Below are positions 54,405-62,140 of a stretch of 64,000 nt of DNA, piece after piece. Position 1 is the stretch's first letter; the number at the start of each line of letters is the position of its first letter. The notes below the pieces were generated by a model, which saw nothing but the letters and a program-made list of their open reading frames with translations, ran no database searches and was not told the DNA's origin. Made by a program: the position numbers and the translations under genes. Origin of the DNA: Rathayibacter sp. SD072 (lineage in GTDB: Bacteria > Actinomycetota > Actinomycetes > Actinomycetales > Microbacteriaceae). The DNA is taken from the NCBI RefSeq assembly GCF_017355185.1, contig NZ_JADILJ010000011.1:25212-89211 (forward strand), in the 5' to 3' direction.

Positions 54405-54602
54405 ATGGGGCGCGGCCGTCAGAAGGCGAAGAACACCAAGATCGCCCGGGAGCTGAAGTCGTTCAGCCCGGCGGTCGATTACAGTGCGCTCGAGCGCGAG
54501 CTCAGCCACCCGGACGAGCCGGACTACTCGAAGTGGATCGACGCCGAGGACGACGGCGACGACACCGACTTCGTCGAGGAGCAGCACCAGAAGCGTGCGT
54601 GA
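54405..54602 (+). CDS. DUF3073-family protein
   Basis: 65 residues: MGRGRQKAKNTKIARELK then an acidic C-terminus with DYSKWIDAEDDGDD. This is the DUF3073 family conserved in actinobacteria. Function unknown; the strongly basic N-terminal half suggests nucleic-acid or ribosome contact (inference). A run TGAGGGGG lies upstream of the ATG. It overlaps the NUDIX gene start by 8 bp. Confidence 0.85.
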   Translation: MGRGRQKAKNTKIARELKSFSPAVDYSALERELSHPDEPDYSKWIDAEDDGDDTDFVEEQHQKRA

Positions 54603-55239
54603 CGCGAAGTCGTCGTCGGGGTCGTCCGGTTCGGACGGCCCCGATCTGCGTTCCGGCGCCGAGCCGCCGACCGGCGAGGGCACCGCGTCCGCGGCCCGCG
54701 TCGAGCAGCTGTCGACCCGCATCGCCTACGAGACCCCGTGGATCCGCGTGCGCGAGGACGAGGTGCTCTGGCCGGGCGGGAGCACGGGCGTCTACTCGGT
54801 CGTCGAGCGCGACGACTACGCCCTCGTGCTGCCGCGCGAAGGCGAGGGCTTCTGGCTCGTCGAGCAGTTCCGCTACCCGATCGGACGCCGGGCGTGGGAG
54901 TTCCCGGCCGGCGGCTGGCCGCACGGCTCCCCCGGCGGCGACCCGCTCGCCCTGGCCGCCGCCGAGCTGCGGGAGGAGACCGGGCTGCGCGCGGGACGCC
55001 TCCGGCACCTGGGGCGCCTGAGCGAGGCCTACGGCTTCGTGTCGCAGGCGGTCGACGTGTTCCTCGCCGAGGAGCTCGAGCACGGCGAGCACGCGCGCGA
55101 GGCGACCGAGTCCGACATGGAGCAGCGGTGGTTCTCCGACCACGAGGTCGCGGAGCTCGTCCGCTCGGGCGGGATCATCGAGACGGCCGCCGTCGCGGCG
55201 CTCGGGCTGTTCTGGATGGACCGCGGGCTCGTCCCGTGA
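54595..55239 (+). CDS. NUDIX hydrolase, ADP-ribose pyrophosphatase-like
   Basis: 214 residues. A Ser/Gly-rich N-terminal stretch precedes the NUDIX fold: TPWIRVREDEVLWPGG, VEQFRYPIGRRAWEFPAGGW, and the NUDIX box with AELREETGL (catalytic REExxEE-type Glu residues). WEFPAGG before the box is typical of ADP-ribose pyrophosphatases. GTG 54595 overlaps the DUF3073 stop by 8 bp. It is the last core gene before the broken AraC gene and accessory region. Confidence 0.8.
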   Translation: MRDAKSSSGSSGSDGPDLRSGAEPPTGEGTASAARVEQLSTRIAYETPWIRVREDEVLWPGGSTGVYSVVERDDYALVLPREGEGFWLVEQFRYPIGRRAWEFPAGGWPHGSPGGDPLALAAAELREETGLRAGRLRHLGRLSEAYGFVSQAVDVFLAEELEHGEHAREATESDMEQRWFSDHEVAELVRSGGIIETAAVAALGLFWMDRGLVP

Positions 55240-55276
55240 TCGGCGCGATGTCGGTGGTCACCGGCATGCTCGGCGG

Positions 55277-55455
55277 ATGACTCCGCCGCCCGCGCCGCGG
55301 ACCCCCGCCGTGCCGCTCCCCGTGTGGCGGTCCGAGCGCCGCGGCCGCGACCTCGACGAGGCCCGCGCCTTCTACGAGCAGGGGTACAACGGCTCCGGCT
55401 TCCGCGCCGAGCGCTCCGCGACGCCGTTCGGCATGCACCTCGCCGGCGGTGACTC
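55277..55455 (+). pseudogene. AraC-family regulator, N-terminal stub
   Basis: From ATG 55277 about 58 residues (LPVWRSERRGRDLDEARAFYEQGYNGSGFRAERS, here read in parts) resemble the start of an AraC-binding-like sensor domain. After MHLAGGD the frame enters unrelated DNA. The matching C-terminal HTH end is found at 58116-58250. The middle of the regulator (about 200 residues) is missing, so this is a remnant, although the frame stays open to 56026. Confidence 0.65.
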
Positions 55456-55499
55456 GCAACCGTTGATCCACGCTGGCCAAACACGACGTCTTCCCACCT

Positions 55500-55620
55500 T
55501 CCACACATTCTGTGGGGATGGGGCGGACATCCGCCATGTCGTTGAGGGCACGGCTGACCGTCTGCCGCGAGACACCCGCGCCACGTCGACGATCGTCGCC
55601 GGCGCAGGAGGAACGGTCAT
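55500..55620 (-). pseudogene. Decayed LacI-family regulator, HTH remnant
   Basis: From an ATG at 55620 the minus strand reads MTVPPAPATIVDVARVS, then after a frameshift RQTVSRALNDMADVRP, which is the LacI helix-turn-helix. Nothing of the sugar domain follows. The frameshift and the missing body show a dead fragment embedded in the accessory region. Confidence 0.7.
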
Positions 55621-55809
55621 GGCACGAGGGTACGCGCTGGGCGCCCCCACCTCCGGGCCGCTGTCACCCCGCCGCGACTCGCAATCGAAGTGTCCGAGAA
55701 GACCATCCCCATACGGTACGGCGCAGCGGCGCGCGCGTCGTGTGTGCAGAGGACCTTGGACATCTGAAGACTCACGGTCGTCTGCACGAGTGCCGCGGCG
55801 ACGCGAAGA

Positions 55810-55932
55810 GTCGTGCAGACGACTGCGAGCAACGACAACCGCGTCCTGTCGGAGTTCTACGCCCGGCTGCTCGGGGGTCGCGTCACGGGACGGTCTTACC
55901 GCGAAGCCAGAGCGCTCCACCGGGATTGTTGA
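55810..55932 (+). pseudogene. Fragment of a glyoxalase/VOC gene
   Basis: About 25 residues (NDNRVLSEFYARLLGGRV, 55831-55881) match the start of the intact VOC gene at 59220 (VDHRVLSAFYARLLGGRV), with high DNA identity. The frame then diverges and stops at 55932. A broken duplicate. The following stretch to 56085 has no supportable gene, only a small hairpin at 55934-55955. Confidence 0.7.
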
Positions 55933-56085
55933 ACGCCAGCACCAAGAAGCTGGCGACAAGTCTGGGCGCATTCGATCGCGACTCTGCTGGCGGACCCGAG
56001 CGGCCCAAGTGGGGGCGCCGGCGTGACTCCCTCGGCGCAGGGCTCCTCAGCACAAGCGCCTCTTCTTGATTCGTGGATCGGGAGC

Positions 56086-56322
56086 TCACACCGTGGGGAG
56101 GGCGGCGTAGGCGCGCTTGACGCCGTTGTACCAGTCGAGGGACTTCTTCGGGTGCTTCCACCGCCCCTTCATCTCGTCGCGAGCGTCGGCGTGTGTTTCG
56201 TCGTCGGCCTTCACGGCATCTCTGAGGTGGCGGTCCTGCATCTTGATGACGTCGTCCGCACTCGTGGCGCTGTGCTGGACATCGCAGGGGCCACCCAGAT
56301 CTCGGCAGGTCATGGTCTTCAT
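56086..56322 (-). CDS. DUF1059-family small protein
   Basis: 78 residues: MKTMTCRDLGGPCDVQH, DDVIKMQDRHLRDAV, DDETHADARDEMKGRW and SLDWYNGVKRAYAALP. The TCR-LGG-CD start and the MQDRHL helix match DUF1059, a small family of unknown function with two conserved cysteines. ATG 56322 is chosen for its RBS (GAGGAC, 5 nt); an upstream in-frame ATG at 56406 has none. It lies in the mosaic region but looks intact. Confidence 0.75.
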   Translation of the reverse strand: MKTMTCRDLGGPCDVQHSATSADDVIKMQDRHLRDAVKADDETHADARDEMKGRWKHPKKSLDWYNGVKRAYAALPTV

Positions 56323-56455
56323 CGGGTCCTCGTTCCCGCCGCCGCATCTGCAGCAGCTCTCATTCCTTCGACGGTGTAGGGGCCTCGAATGTGACAGATC
56401 GCTCATCCCGACTCGATTTGCTCACGCCCCGGGGCGGATTGTGTCGAGCCAGCCG

Positions 56456-56815
56456 TCATGCAGGCCGAGGTGCGCTTGGAGGTTGTTGGCGCGCCGCACC
56501 ACTCGGCGGTTCCTCGTGGTGCGGTGGCTCCGGGAAGAGGCGGAGTCCGCCCGGGGCGTAGGACTCCGCGATCCATCGCCTCATCCAGTCCTGATGGAGG
56601 ACGATGCGGTCGGCGTTGAGGTAGCGGAAGCGGAGCGGGCTCGTGGGATGCAGCCAGATCGACGTGCGGCCGTTCCCTATGGTCGGTGAGTCCTTCCAGG
56701 AGAAATAGAAGGATTCGCCCCGGCCGAGTTTGGTGCCGATGACGACCTGGAGATGGGCGAGGGGACGGTCCTCGAAGTCGACTTCCAGCCGTGAGTCGTA
56801 GACGAGCCGTCCCAT
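56456..56815 (-). CDS. Small DUF7882-type protein, paralogue A
   Basis: 119 residues beginning MGRLVYDSRLEVDFEDRPLA, with VVIGTKLGRGESFYFSW, SIWLHPTSPLRFRYL and LHQDWMRRW. The pattern MGxLxYxS...xDRxLAHLxVVxxxKLRRGExFxFxW is one I associate with a short protein family common in Microbacteriaceae (DUF7882, often mislabelled as ATP-dependent DNA ligase). Function unknown; no catalytic motif is visible. ATG 56815 has AGGA at 6 nt. A paralogue lies at 57516-57848. Confidence 0.7.
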   Translation of the reverse strand: MGRLVYDSRLEVDFEDRPLAHLQVVIGTKLGRGESFYFSWKDSPTIGNGRTSIWLHPTSPLRFRYLNADRIVLHQDWMRRWIAESYAPGGLRLFPEPPHHEEPPSGAARQQPPSAPRPA

Positions 56816-57078
56816 CGGGATCCTGACGTCGAGTGCATCCGGAGTGGATGCCCTGGCCACGTGAGAAAGATCTGGACGGGGTCGGGACGGAGGCTACGCC
56901 CGAACCTGCCGGAACCGTCACCCTTCCTCGATATCGACACGGATCCACCCCACCCACCGACGCGCTCACAGCATCACCGTGCCCAGCCGTTCTGGCGAGT
57001 GAAGGACTTCGAGTCACCCCGCGTGAGCAGTATTCGCCGTTCTCGTCCGCGCACCTCGGTGAGGCGTATGGTCCGAGC

Positions 57079-57378
57079 ATGACCGTCCTCATCAGCACCG
57101 CGACGGGTGTCCTCACCCCGCCTACCAGCCCTTCCGCATCGCTGACCGCCGTCGTCTCCGCGCCCCGCCACCCCGTCAAGAAGAACGATGACGATCTCCT
57201 CGAGGAGGCCGCTCGGCACACGCGATTCTGGGCCTCCTACGACGCCGATCCCCGCTCGGCGACCGCGTGGGCAGACGCCGCGACGTCTACCTGGCGCCGA
57301 CCCGAGCAAGCCCTGACAACGGCCGTCCGGGAGGGTCTGGACCAGTGGGACGAAGAGGGCGGCTACGACCCCGCATGA
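57079..57378 (+). CDS. Hypothetical protein, probably leaderless
   Basis: 99 residues (MTVLISTATGVLTPPTSPS...), with an acidic helical middle (NDDDLLEEAARHTRFWASYDA) and C-terminal TAVREGLDQWDEEGGY. No family recognised. There is no RBS, but TATGGT (57067-57072) lies exactly 6 bp before the ATG, as in leaderless genes at 61132, 61621 and 62141. This supports the start and its expression. Confidence 0.5.
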   Translation: MTVLISTATGVLTPPTSPSASLTAVVSAPRHPVKKNDDDLLEEAARHTRFWASYDADPRSATAWADAATSTWRRPEQALTTAVREGLDQWDEEGGYDPA

Positions 57379-57515
57379 CCGTTTCGTGGGTTTGATGACC
57401 CATTCGGCGTCCGCATTCCGCGGCGACAAGTGGCCGCAGCGGACGTCAGTGCTGCAGCAGGATTCTCCGGCGATCACCGCTACCTTGGCCGGCGGGACGT
57501 CCGAGGCGCCGGCAA

Positions 57516-57848
57516 CTACCCGATGCGATCGCCGTCGTCTGATCGGCGGGGACGTCTCGGCTCGTCGATGACGACCATGTCCCGACCGATCGCCGGACTC
57601 AAGAGCTCACGTAGCCACAGACGATTGAGCACGACGAGCTGCGGGTCGTCGAACCGATACTCAAGCAGCGAGCCGGGCTGAACGAGTATCGCGTGCGAGC
57701 GGAACTCCGCCTCCTGAGACGTCCTCCACGTCACCCGGAACGGCGCTCCTCGCGACATCCTCGTACGGATCGCGATCCGTATGTGGGAGAGCGTTCGGTC
57801 GTCGAATTCGATTCGGCGTCGCCACGCACCGAAGATCAATACACCCAT
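57516..57848 (-). CDS. Small DUF7882-type protein, paralogue B
   Basis: 110 residues: MGVLIFGAWRRRIEFDDRTLSH, IAIRTRMSRGAPFRVTW, HAILVQPGSLLEYRF and LNRLWLRELL. It aligns along its length with paralogue A at 56456-56815 at modest identity (MG-L, F-DR-L-H, I-T---RG--F---W, L-YRF/FRY). ATG 57848 has AGAGGG at 7 nt; the upstream in-frame start at 58028 is not needed. Same strand as A, with a hypothetical gene between them on the other strand. The gaps 57379-57515 and 57849-58115 hold nothing I can support. Confidence 0.7.
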   Translation of the reverse strand: MGVLIFGAWRRRIEFDDRTLSHIRIAIRTRMSRGAPFRVTWRTSQEAEFRSHAILVQPGSLLEYRFDDPQLVVLNRLWLRELLSPAIGRDMVVIDEPRRPRRSDDGDRIG

Positions 57849-58115
57849 GTCGTGCCCTCTTCTCCCTCGAGCCGACCACGAACGCGCGGATGCAGCTGGC
57901 GCGGAATGCTCCGCGGAACCAGATCCGCAGGAGGCGAACCGATCATGAAACCCAAGTAGAGGTGCCTCAACGGTAGACCTCTGCCGAGACGAACAGGCTC
58001 GATCATTGATTCCCGTCGACCCGAGCACGTACCAGTAGCGAAGATTGAAGTCGACGTGGCACAGCTCGCTCCCTCATGCGCTTCCCCGGCAAGTGCCGAG
58101 GTCTAGGTTGCAGGT

Positions 58116-58250
58116 GTGCGGGGTCCTCCCGGCACCGTCACCGTCGCCGACATCGCCCACCGCTGGGGCTTCGCCCACCTCGGCCGCTTCTCCGCCTCCT
58201 ACGCGCAGCGCTTCGGCGAGAACCCCAAGAGCACCCTCGACACCGAGTAG
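58116..58250 (+). pseudogene. AraC-family regulator, C-terminal HTH stub
   Basis: 45 codons ending in TAG read [19 protein letters not shown], then [14 protein letters not shown]. This is the second helix-turn-helix and the conserved C-terminal end of AraC-family proteins. It is in the same orientation as the N-terminal stub at 55277. The two are the ends of one gene whose middle was replaced by about 2.66 kb of other DNA. Confidence 0.75.
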
Positions 58251-58378
58251 ACCATTTCAGCAAGCTGCGCCGGCGTCCGCACCCTGATCGAAAAACGCAG
58301 CCTCACCCGCCCACACCTCCGGCGTCGGGAGCGGTCAGTAACGTCGACCAGGACGCCGCGAGAGATCACGGATGTCGT

Positions 58379-58412
58379 GGGTCCCCGTTCGAGTGCCCTC
58401 TCGCGGGGACCC
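58379..58412 (-). terminator. Hairpin downstream of the recombinase gene
   Basis: GGGTCCCCG pairs with CGGGGACCC over a 16-nt loop, 26 bp past the recombinase stop on the minus strand. Likely terminator. Confidence 0.6.
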
Positions 58413-58438
58413 GTTCAGCATTCCGCCGCAGTCTCGCT

Positions 58439-59050
58439 TCAGTGCAATCCGTCCGTGTGCTCTGCGGCCGCTCGGCGAGCAGCGTCGGCCTGCTGGCGGT
58501 ACAGCGTCGCGCGACTCCAACCGACCAGCCGGGCGGCTTCTTCGGCGGTGCGCCCTCGAGCTCGAGCATCCGCCGCGATACCGAGCTTCTCCGCGACCAC
58601 GACGGGGTCGGACAGGGGCCGGCCGAAGCGGGTCCCGTTCGCTCGAGCGGCGGCGATGCCGGCGTTGACTCGTTCGACCATGAGTTCGCGCTCGTATTCC
58701 GCGAGCGTCGCGAGCATGTTCAACAGCAGTCGGCCCGTCGACGTCGACGGGTCGATGCCGTCAGAGATCGAGCGAACCTGCACGCCGCGCTCCCGCAGAA
58801 GGTTCACCGTGTTGAGCACATCGATCAGCGATCGACCGAGTCGATCAACTCGCCAGACGACGACGGTGTCCCCGTCCTCGGCGTACTCAATGAGCTTTTT
58901 CATCCCGGATCGCTCGATCGCGGTCTTGCTCCCTGAGGTGACGTCGGCGAAGACGTCTCGCTTCTGTACCCCTGCGGCGACGAATGCGTCGAGCTGCAGC
59001 TGCGCATCCTGACTCGCCGTGCTCACACGCGTATACCCCAGAAGTCTCAC
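58439..59050 (-). CDS. Serine recombinase of the resolvase/invertase family
   Basis: 203 residues. Catalytic S10 lies in GYTRVSTASQDAQLQLD. The core continues with VFADVTSGSKTAIERSGMKKLIEY, VVWRVDRLGRSL, the long E helix LLLNMLATLAEYERELMVERVNAG, then a C-terminal HTH (RTAEEAARLVGWSRATLYRQQ). This is the size and build of Tn3-type resolvases and DNA invertases. No transposase gene or terminal inverted repeat was seen nearby. GTG 59050 lacks a clear RBS. It may have driven the rearrangements around it. Confidence 0.85.
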   Translation of the reverse strand: MRLLGYTRVSTASQDAQLQLDAFVAAGVQKRDVFADVTSGSKTAIERSGMKKLIEYAEDGDTVVVWRVDRLGRSLIDVLNTVNLLRERGVQVRSISDGIDPSTSTGRLLLNMLATLAEYERELMVERVNAGIAAARANGTRFGRPLSDPVVVAEKLGIAADARARGRTAEEAARLVGWSRATLYRQQADAARRAAAEHTDGLH

Positions 59051-59123
59051 GAGCCCGGTGCGACCCGGAAAGCCCCCGCCTGCCCCTATTGAGACACTTC
59101 ATACCGAGACGCCTTTTCGAGAC
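59044..59123. other. Possible recombinase binding (res-like) region
   Basis: GAGAC occurs in direct orientation at 59091, 59106 and 59119 and inverted at 59044-59048, directly upstream of the recombinase gene, where resolvases usually have their res site. The repeats are short, so this is only a candidate. Confidence 0.3.
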
Positions 59124-59219
59124 GACATCAGTCCCCGTCTGACGCGACAGCGGAGTGCCGAGAACCAGTCCGTCCGAGCGTCTCAGAAAGAAATGCTTCT
59201 TGAGCCGGTAGGAGAGCCC

Positions 59220-59735
59220 GTGGACGACGTCCAACGCGAGAACCCTCAACGTACGATTCGCTTCATGAACGGTTCGGTCCGCAACGCGCGCATCGCTGGG
59301 GTGTCGATTGATTGCGTCGACCATCGCGTGCTGTCGGCTTTCTACGCGCGGCTGCTCGGAGGTCGTGTCGCCTGGGTCACTGATGATGCGGCGGGGGTGT
59401 CTGCCGCGGGATATCACCTCGTCGCTCAGAGGGTGTCGCCCTACCGGCGGCCTCAGTGGCCGGGGACATCGATAGTCCATCTCGATCTGACGTGCGAGCC
59501 GGAAGACCTGGCGGCCTTCCGCGCCCACGCCGAAGAGTGCGGTGCCGTGCCGGCTCGCGACCAGCCGGACGCCCGCTGGGTCGTCATGCTCGATCCCGCC
59601 GGACACCCCATCTGTCTGACTCCGCTCATCGCCGACATCGACGGCGCCCCGAAGGAAGCCGCTGCGTCCCTCTCGGATGCCGATCCCTCACGATCCAGCA
59701 CAGGTGGTCCAATCTCAGAGAGAAGTGATGCATGA
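59220..59735 (+). CDS. Glyoxalase/VOC-superfamily protein
   Basis: 171 residues. The VOC fold begins IAGVSIDCVDHRVLSAFYARLLGGRVAW, with SIVHLDLTCEPEDLAAF and VVMLDPAGHPICLTPL, as in glyoxalase-like/bleomycin-resistance-type proteins. It may bind a metal and a small reactive molecule; substrate unknown. GTG 59220 is chosen because GTAGGAGAG precedes it; ATG 59265 starts nearer the domain but has no RBS. The stop overlaps the next ATG (ATGA). A broken copy of its 5' part lies at 55810. Confidence 0.75.
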   Translation: MDDVQRENPQRTIRFMNGSVRNARIAGVSIDCVDHRVLSAFYARLLGGRVAWVTDDAAGVSAAGYHLVAQRVSPYRRPQWPGTSIVHLDLTCEPEDLAAFRAHAEECGAVPARDQPDARWVVMLDPAGHPICLTPLIADIDGAPKEAAASLSDADPSRSSTGGPISERSDA

Positions 59736-60136
59736 CCAGCACGACCGAGGTGAGAGTCGGTTTCGCTGTCGATGACGTCGAGCTGAGTGCCCTGCATGCG
59801 CGGGCGTTCGGGATCCCGGATCCGGTGACGCTGCCGTGGGCTGCACGGCTCCGTCGTCACAGTGTCAGCTGGGTCGGAGCCTTCGACGGTGAGCGGCTCG
59901 TCGGATTCGTTCACGCCTGCGGTGACGGCGGCGTGCACGCCTTCGTCCTGGACACCGTTGTCGACCCCGCGTACCAGCGTCGAGGAATTGGCCGATCTCT
60001 TCTCGAGACTCTGCGCGCCGACACCGTCAAGGCTGGATGCGAGTGGCTGCACGTCGACTTCGAGCCGCACCTACGCACGTTCTATGAGAGCTGCGGGTTC
60101 CGCTCGACCGACGCGGGCCTCCTCCGCCTGATCTGA
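59732..60136 (+). CDS. GNAT-family N-acetyltransferase
   Basis: 134 residues with a compact GNAT fold: SWVGAFDGERLVGFVHA, FVLDTVVDPAYQRRGIGRSLLETL (acetyl-CoA pyrophosphate-binding QRRGIG) and FYESCGFRSTDAGLL. Substrate unknown. ATG 59732 overlaps the VOC stop by 4 bp, so the pair is translationally coupled, as often seen in accessory resistance or detoxification cassettes. Confidence 0.85.
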   Translation: MTSTTEVRVGFAVDDVELSALHARAFGIPDPVTLPWAARLRRHSVSWVGAFDGERLVGFVHACGDGGVHAFVLDTVVDPAYQRRGIGRSLLETLRADTVKAGCEWLHVDFEPHLRTFYESCGFRSTDAGLLRLI

Positions 60137-60154
60137 AAGCGGCACCGACGCTTG

Positions 60155-60994
60155 TCAGCGAGCGGTGCGGGACGAATCGGCGAGGCGATCCAGGATCGGT
60201 TCGAGGGCCTCGACGAGGAGGCGGGCGGGGTGGTCGGCATCCGGCGCGTCCGCGTCGTCCGTCTCGAGCTCGCCGACCTCGATGCCGACGATCTCGCTGC
60301 CCGTCAAGGCTCGAGCGCAGTCCTCGAGCTGGCTGAGGGTCATCCCGGCGGGCACGCCGTAGTCGGTGGGTACTGTTCCCGGTTCGAGGACGTCGCAGTC
60401 GATGTGGACGTAGACGGGTCGGCCGGCCACCTCGCGGTGCAGAGCGTCGGCCATGTCCGGAGCCACCGGGACGAGACGGATCCGACCCGAGTCGATGAGC
60501 GCCTGCTCCGGCGGGTCGATGTCGCGGGTGCCGACGAGGATCGTGTTGCTCTCCGCCAGTCCTCCTCCGAGTGCGGAGCTCCAGAGACCGAGCGGTCCGG
60601 ACAGGGCGAGTCCGCCGAGATAGCCGGTGGTCGTGTTGGCCGGGGTGTTGAGGTCGGCGTGCGCGTCGAACCAGAGGACGACGGCGTCGGGTCGGTGCTG
60701 CGCGATCACGGGCAGGGTGGCGAGCGCGACGGCGCACCGGCTGAGGGCGGTGACCGGTGAGAGACCGTCGGTCAGGAGCCGGTCGTAGTGCGCCGCCATC
60801 AGTCGCAGACCCGGCAGCGCCGAGGCGAGTTCCTCATCCCAGGTCGTGGGCGATGCGGGTCGCGGCCTCCCGATCATGGTCGGCGTGCCGCCGAGTCGTT
60901 CACTGAGCGCGGCTGCCAGAAGCGGGCTGGCCTGCATGGCACGGTCATTGTGGTCGCCGGCGCGGGAGGCGAAGCGGGTGAGTGCGATGGGCAT
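60155..60994 (-). CDS. Arginase/agmatinase-family protein with an incomplete metal site
   Basis: 279 residues. Ureohydrolase motifs are present in the second half: DAHADLNT (110-114), VGTRDIDPPE and YVHIDCDVLEPGTVP (D199, D201). The first metal-binding motif, normally GGDHS, is replaced by LSRCA around 84-88, so one manganese ligand is missing. It may bind a single metal, use a different substrate, or be inactive. ATG 60994 follows GAGGACGGC. It is divergent from an AsnC-type regulator, which may control it. Confidence 0.75.
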   Translation of the reverse strand: MPIALTRFASRAGDHNDRAMQASPLLAAALSERLGGTPTMIGRPRPASPTTWDEELASALPGLRLMAAHYDRLLTDGLSPVTALSRCAVALATLPVIAQHRPDAVVLWFDAHADLNTPANTTTGYLGGLALSGPLGLWSSALGGGLAESNTILVGTRDIDPPEQALIDSGRIRLVPVAPDMADALHREVAGRPVYVHIDCDVLEPGTVPTDYGVPAGMTLSQLEDCARALTGSEIVGIEVGELETDDADAPDADHPARLLVEALEPILDRLADSSRTAR

Positions 60995-61131
60995 GGCCGT
61001 CCTCGGGGTCGGGGCCGCGGGGTACGGCAGACCTCCACGCTAGAAACCGGCGATGTGGTGCCGCAATCGACGAAGTGCGTGCACAGAGCGGATGCGTTCA
61101 GCATCATGTGGAGTCGATCTAGACTATTCGT

Positions 61132-61560
61132 GTGATCGATGACCTGGATCGCCGCTTGATCGCTCTCCTGCGCACCCGATCACGGCTCCCCGTCGCCGTC
61201 CTCGCGCGAGAGCTCGGGGTGAACAGGTCGACTGTGACCGCGCGGATCGACGGCTTGACCCGATCCGGAGTGATCGAGGCGTTCACGATCCGGCTGAGCG
61301 ACGAGGTCGATAGGGACGCCGTCCGCGCCATCACCCTCGTCGCCAGCGATCCTCAGCGCGGTCAGGACGTCGTCCGCGCGATCCGCGGCTTCACCGAGGT
61401 CGAGCGTCTGCACTCAACACTCGGAGCGTGGGATCTGGTCGTTCAGCTCCGCACGCAGACGATGGCGGAGTTCGACTCCGCCCTCGAGCGCATCCGCGCC
61501 GTCCCGGGCGTCAGAGACACCGAGACGAGCCTCCTGATCAACTCCCTCACGGGCCAGTGA
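61132..61560 (+). CDS. Lrp/AsnC-family regulator
   Basis: 142 residues. HTH LDRRLIALLRTRSRLPVAVLARELGVNRSTVTARID, then the RAM effector domain (ITLVASDPQRGQDVVRAI, HSTLGAWDLVVQLRT, TETSLLINSL). Such proteins sense amino acids, which suits the divergent ureohydrolase gene (inference). GTG 61132 lies 6 bp after TAGACT (61120-61125) with no RBS, so it is probably translated from a leaderless mRNA. Confidence 0.85.
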   Translation: MIDDLDRRLIALLRTRSRLPVAVLARELGVNRSTVTARIDGLTRSGVIEAFTIRLSDEVDRDAVRAITLVASDPQRGQDVVRAIRGFTEVERLHSTLGAWDLVVQLRTQTMAEFDSALERIRAVPGVRDTETSLLINSLTGQ

Positions 61561-61620
61561 TCCGGCCGCCGGTGCGAGATCGACGCCCGGTCGGAGCTCG
61601 GCGGGCAGCAGAATAGCCCC

Positions 61621-62055
61621 ATGGCGACCTGGGAGAGCGGCCTCACCGGTGTCGTCACCCTGCCCGACGGACGTCTCGTGCGGGGTCGCGCGCTGCGCGA
61701 CGGTGCACCGCCCGCTGACGAGCGGCCGGAGTTCGGTGTCTACCTGACCGCGAGACCGCACACGGAGGCGTGGGAGTCGCGCTGGGTGCGCTGGCCCGAC
61801 TTCCGGCTGCCGTCCTCGCCCCCCGATGCGATGGTGAGCCTCCGAGAGGTCTACGAGCGGTCGAGCGACACGAGAGTCGAGATCGCCTGCGGCGGCGGCC
61901 GGGGCCGCACGGGAACAGCGATCGCGCTTCTCGCCCGTCTCGCAGGAGTCCCGGCCGACGACGCCGTGGCGTGGACGCGAGCGAACTACCGGAAGGGCTC
62001 GGTCGAGACTCCCGCGCAACGGCGATTCGTCAGAAGCGCTGACCTTCCCGGTTGA
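61621..62055 (+). CDS. Protein-tyrosine/dual-specificity phosphatase-like protein
   Basis: 144 residues. The phosphatase P-loop CX5R is ACGGGRGRTGTA (C90, R96). It is preceded by VRWPDFRLPSSP, which supplies the general-acid Asp (WPDF), and followed by RANYRKGSVET. This is a small PTP-like fold as in bacterial dual-specificity phosphatases. Its target is unknown. The ATG lies 6 bp after CAGAAT (61609-61614) and has no RBS; a leaderless start is likely. Confidence 0.8.
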   Translation: MATWESGLTGVVTLPDGRLVRGRALRDGAPPADERPEFGVYLTARPHTEAWESRWVRWPDFRLPSSPPDAMVSLREVYERSSDTRVEIACGGGRGRTGTAIALLARLAGVPADDAVAWTRANYRKGSVETPAQRRFVRSADLPG

Positions 62056-62072
62056 TCGAGAGACGCCAGGGC

Positions 62073-62091
62073 GATCAGGAGTGCCCTGATC
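62073..62091 (+). terminator. Short hairpin after the phosphatase gene
   Basis: GATCAGG pairs with CCTGATC across 5 nt, 18 bp past the stop, flanked by outer CCAGG/CCTGG arms. A modest terminator candidate. Confidence 0.45.
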
Positions 62092-62140
62092 CACCCCTGG
62101 GGGGACCTGCACTCGGTGCCCGTCCGGCTACTGTGCCGTG

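Noticed and set aside
55883..56085. An ORF tail ending NNPGGALWLRGKTVP on the minus strand
   Set aside because: Its 5' part is only the shadow of the DUF1059 gene, and no family could be recognised; it may be the end of a lost gene but cannot be supported.
57950..57990. A tRNA-like stretch around CTCAACGGTAGACCTC
   Set aside because: No acceptor stem, anticodon stem or T-arm can be matched around it.
55455..58115. GCAACC and GGTTGC at the two AraC junctions as attachment sites or a target duplication
   Set aside because: Only 6 bp and in inverted orientation, so chance is likely; a direct duplication would be expected from a transposon.
60155..60760. Plus-strand ORF opposite the ureohydrolase gene
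   Set aside because: Antisense shadow without motif; the minus-strand frame has clear family motifs and an RBS.
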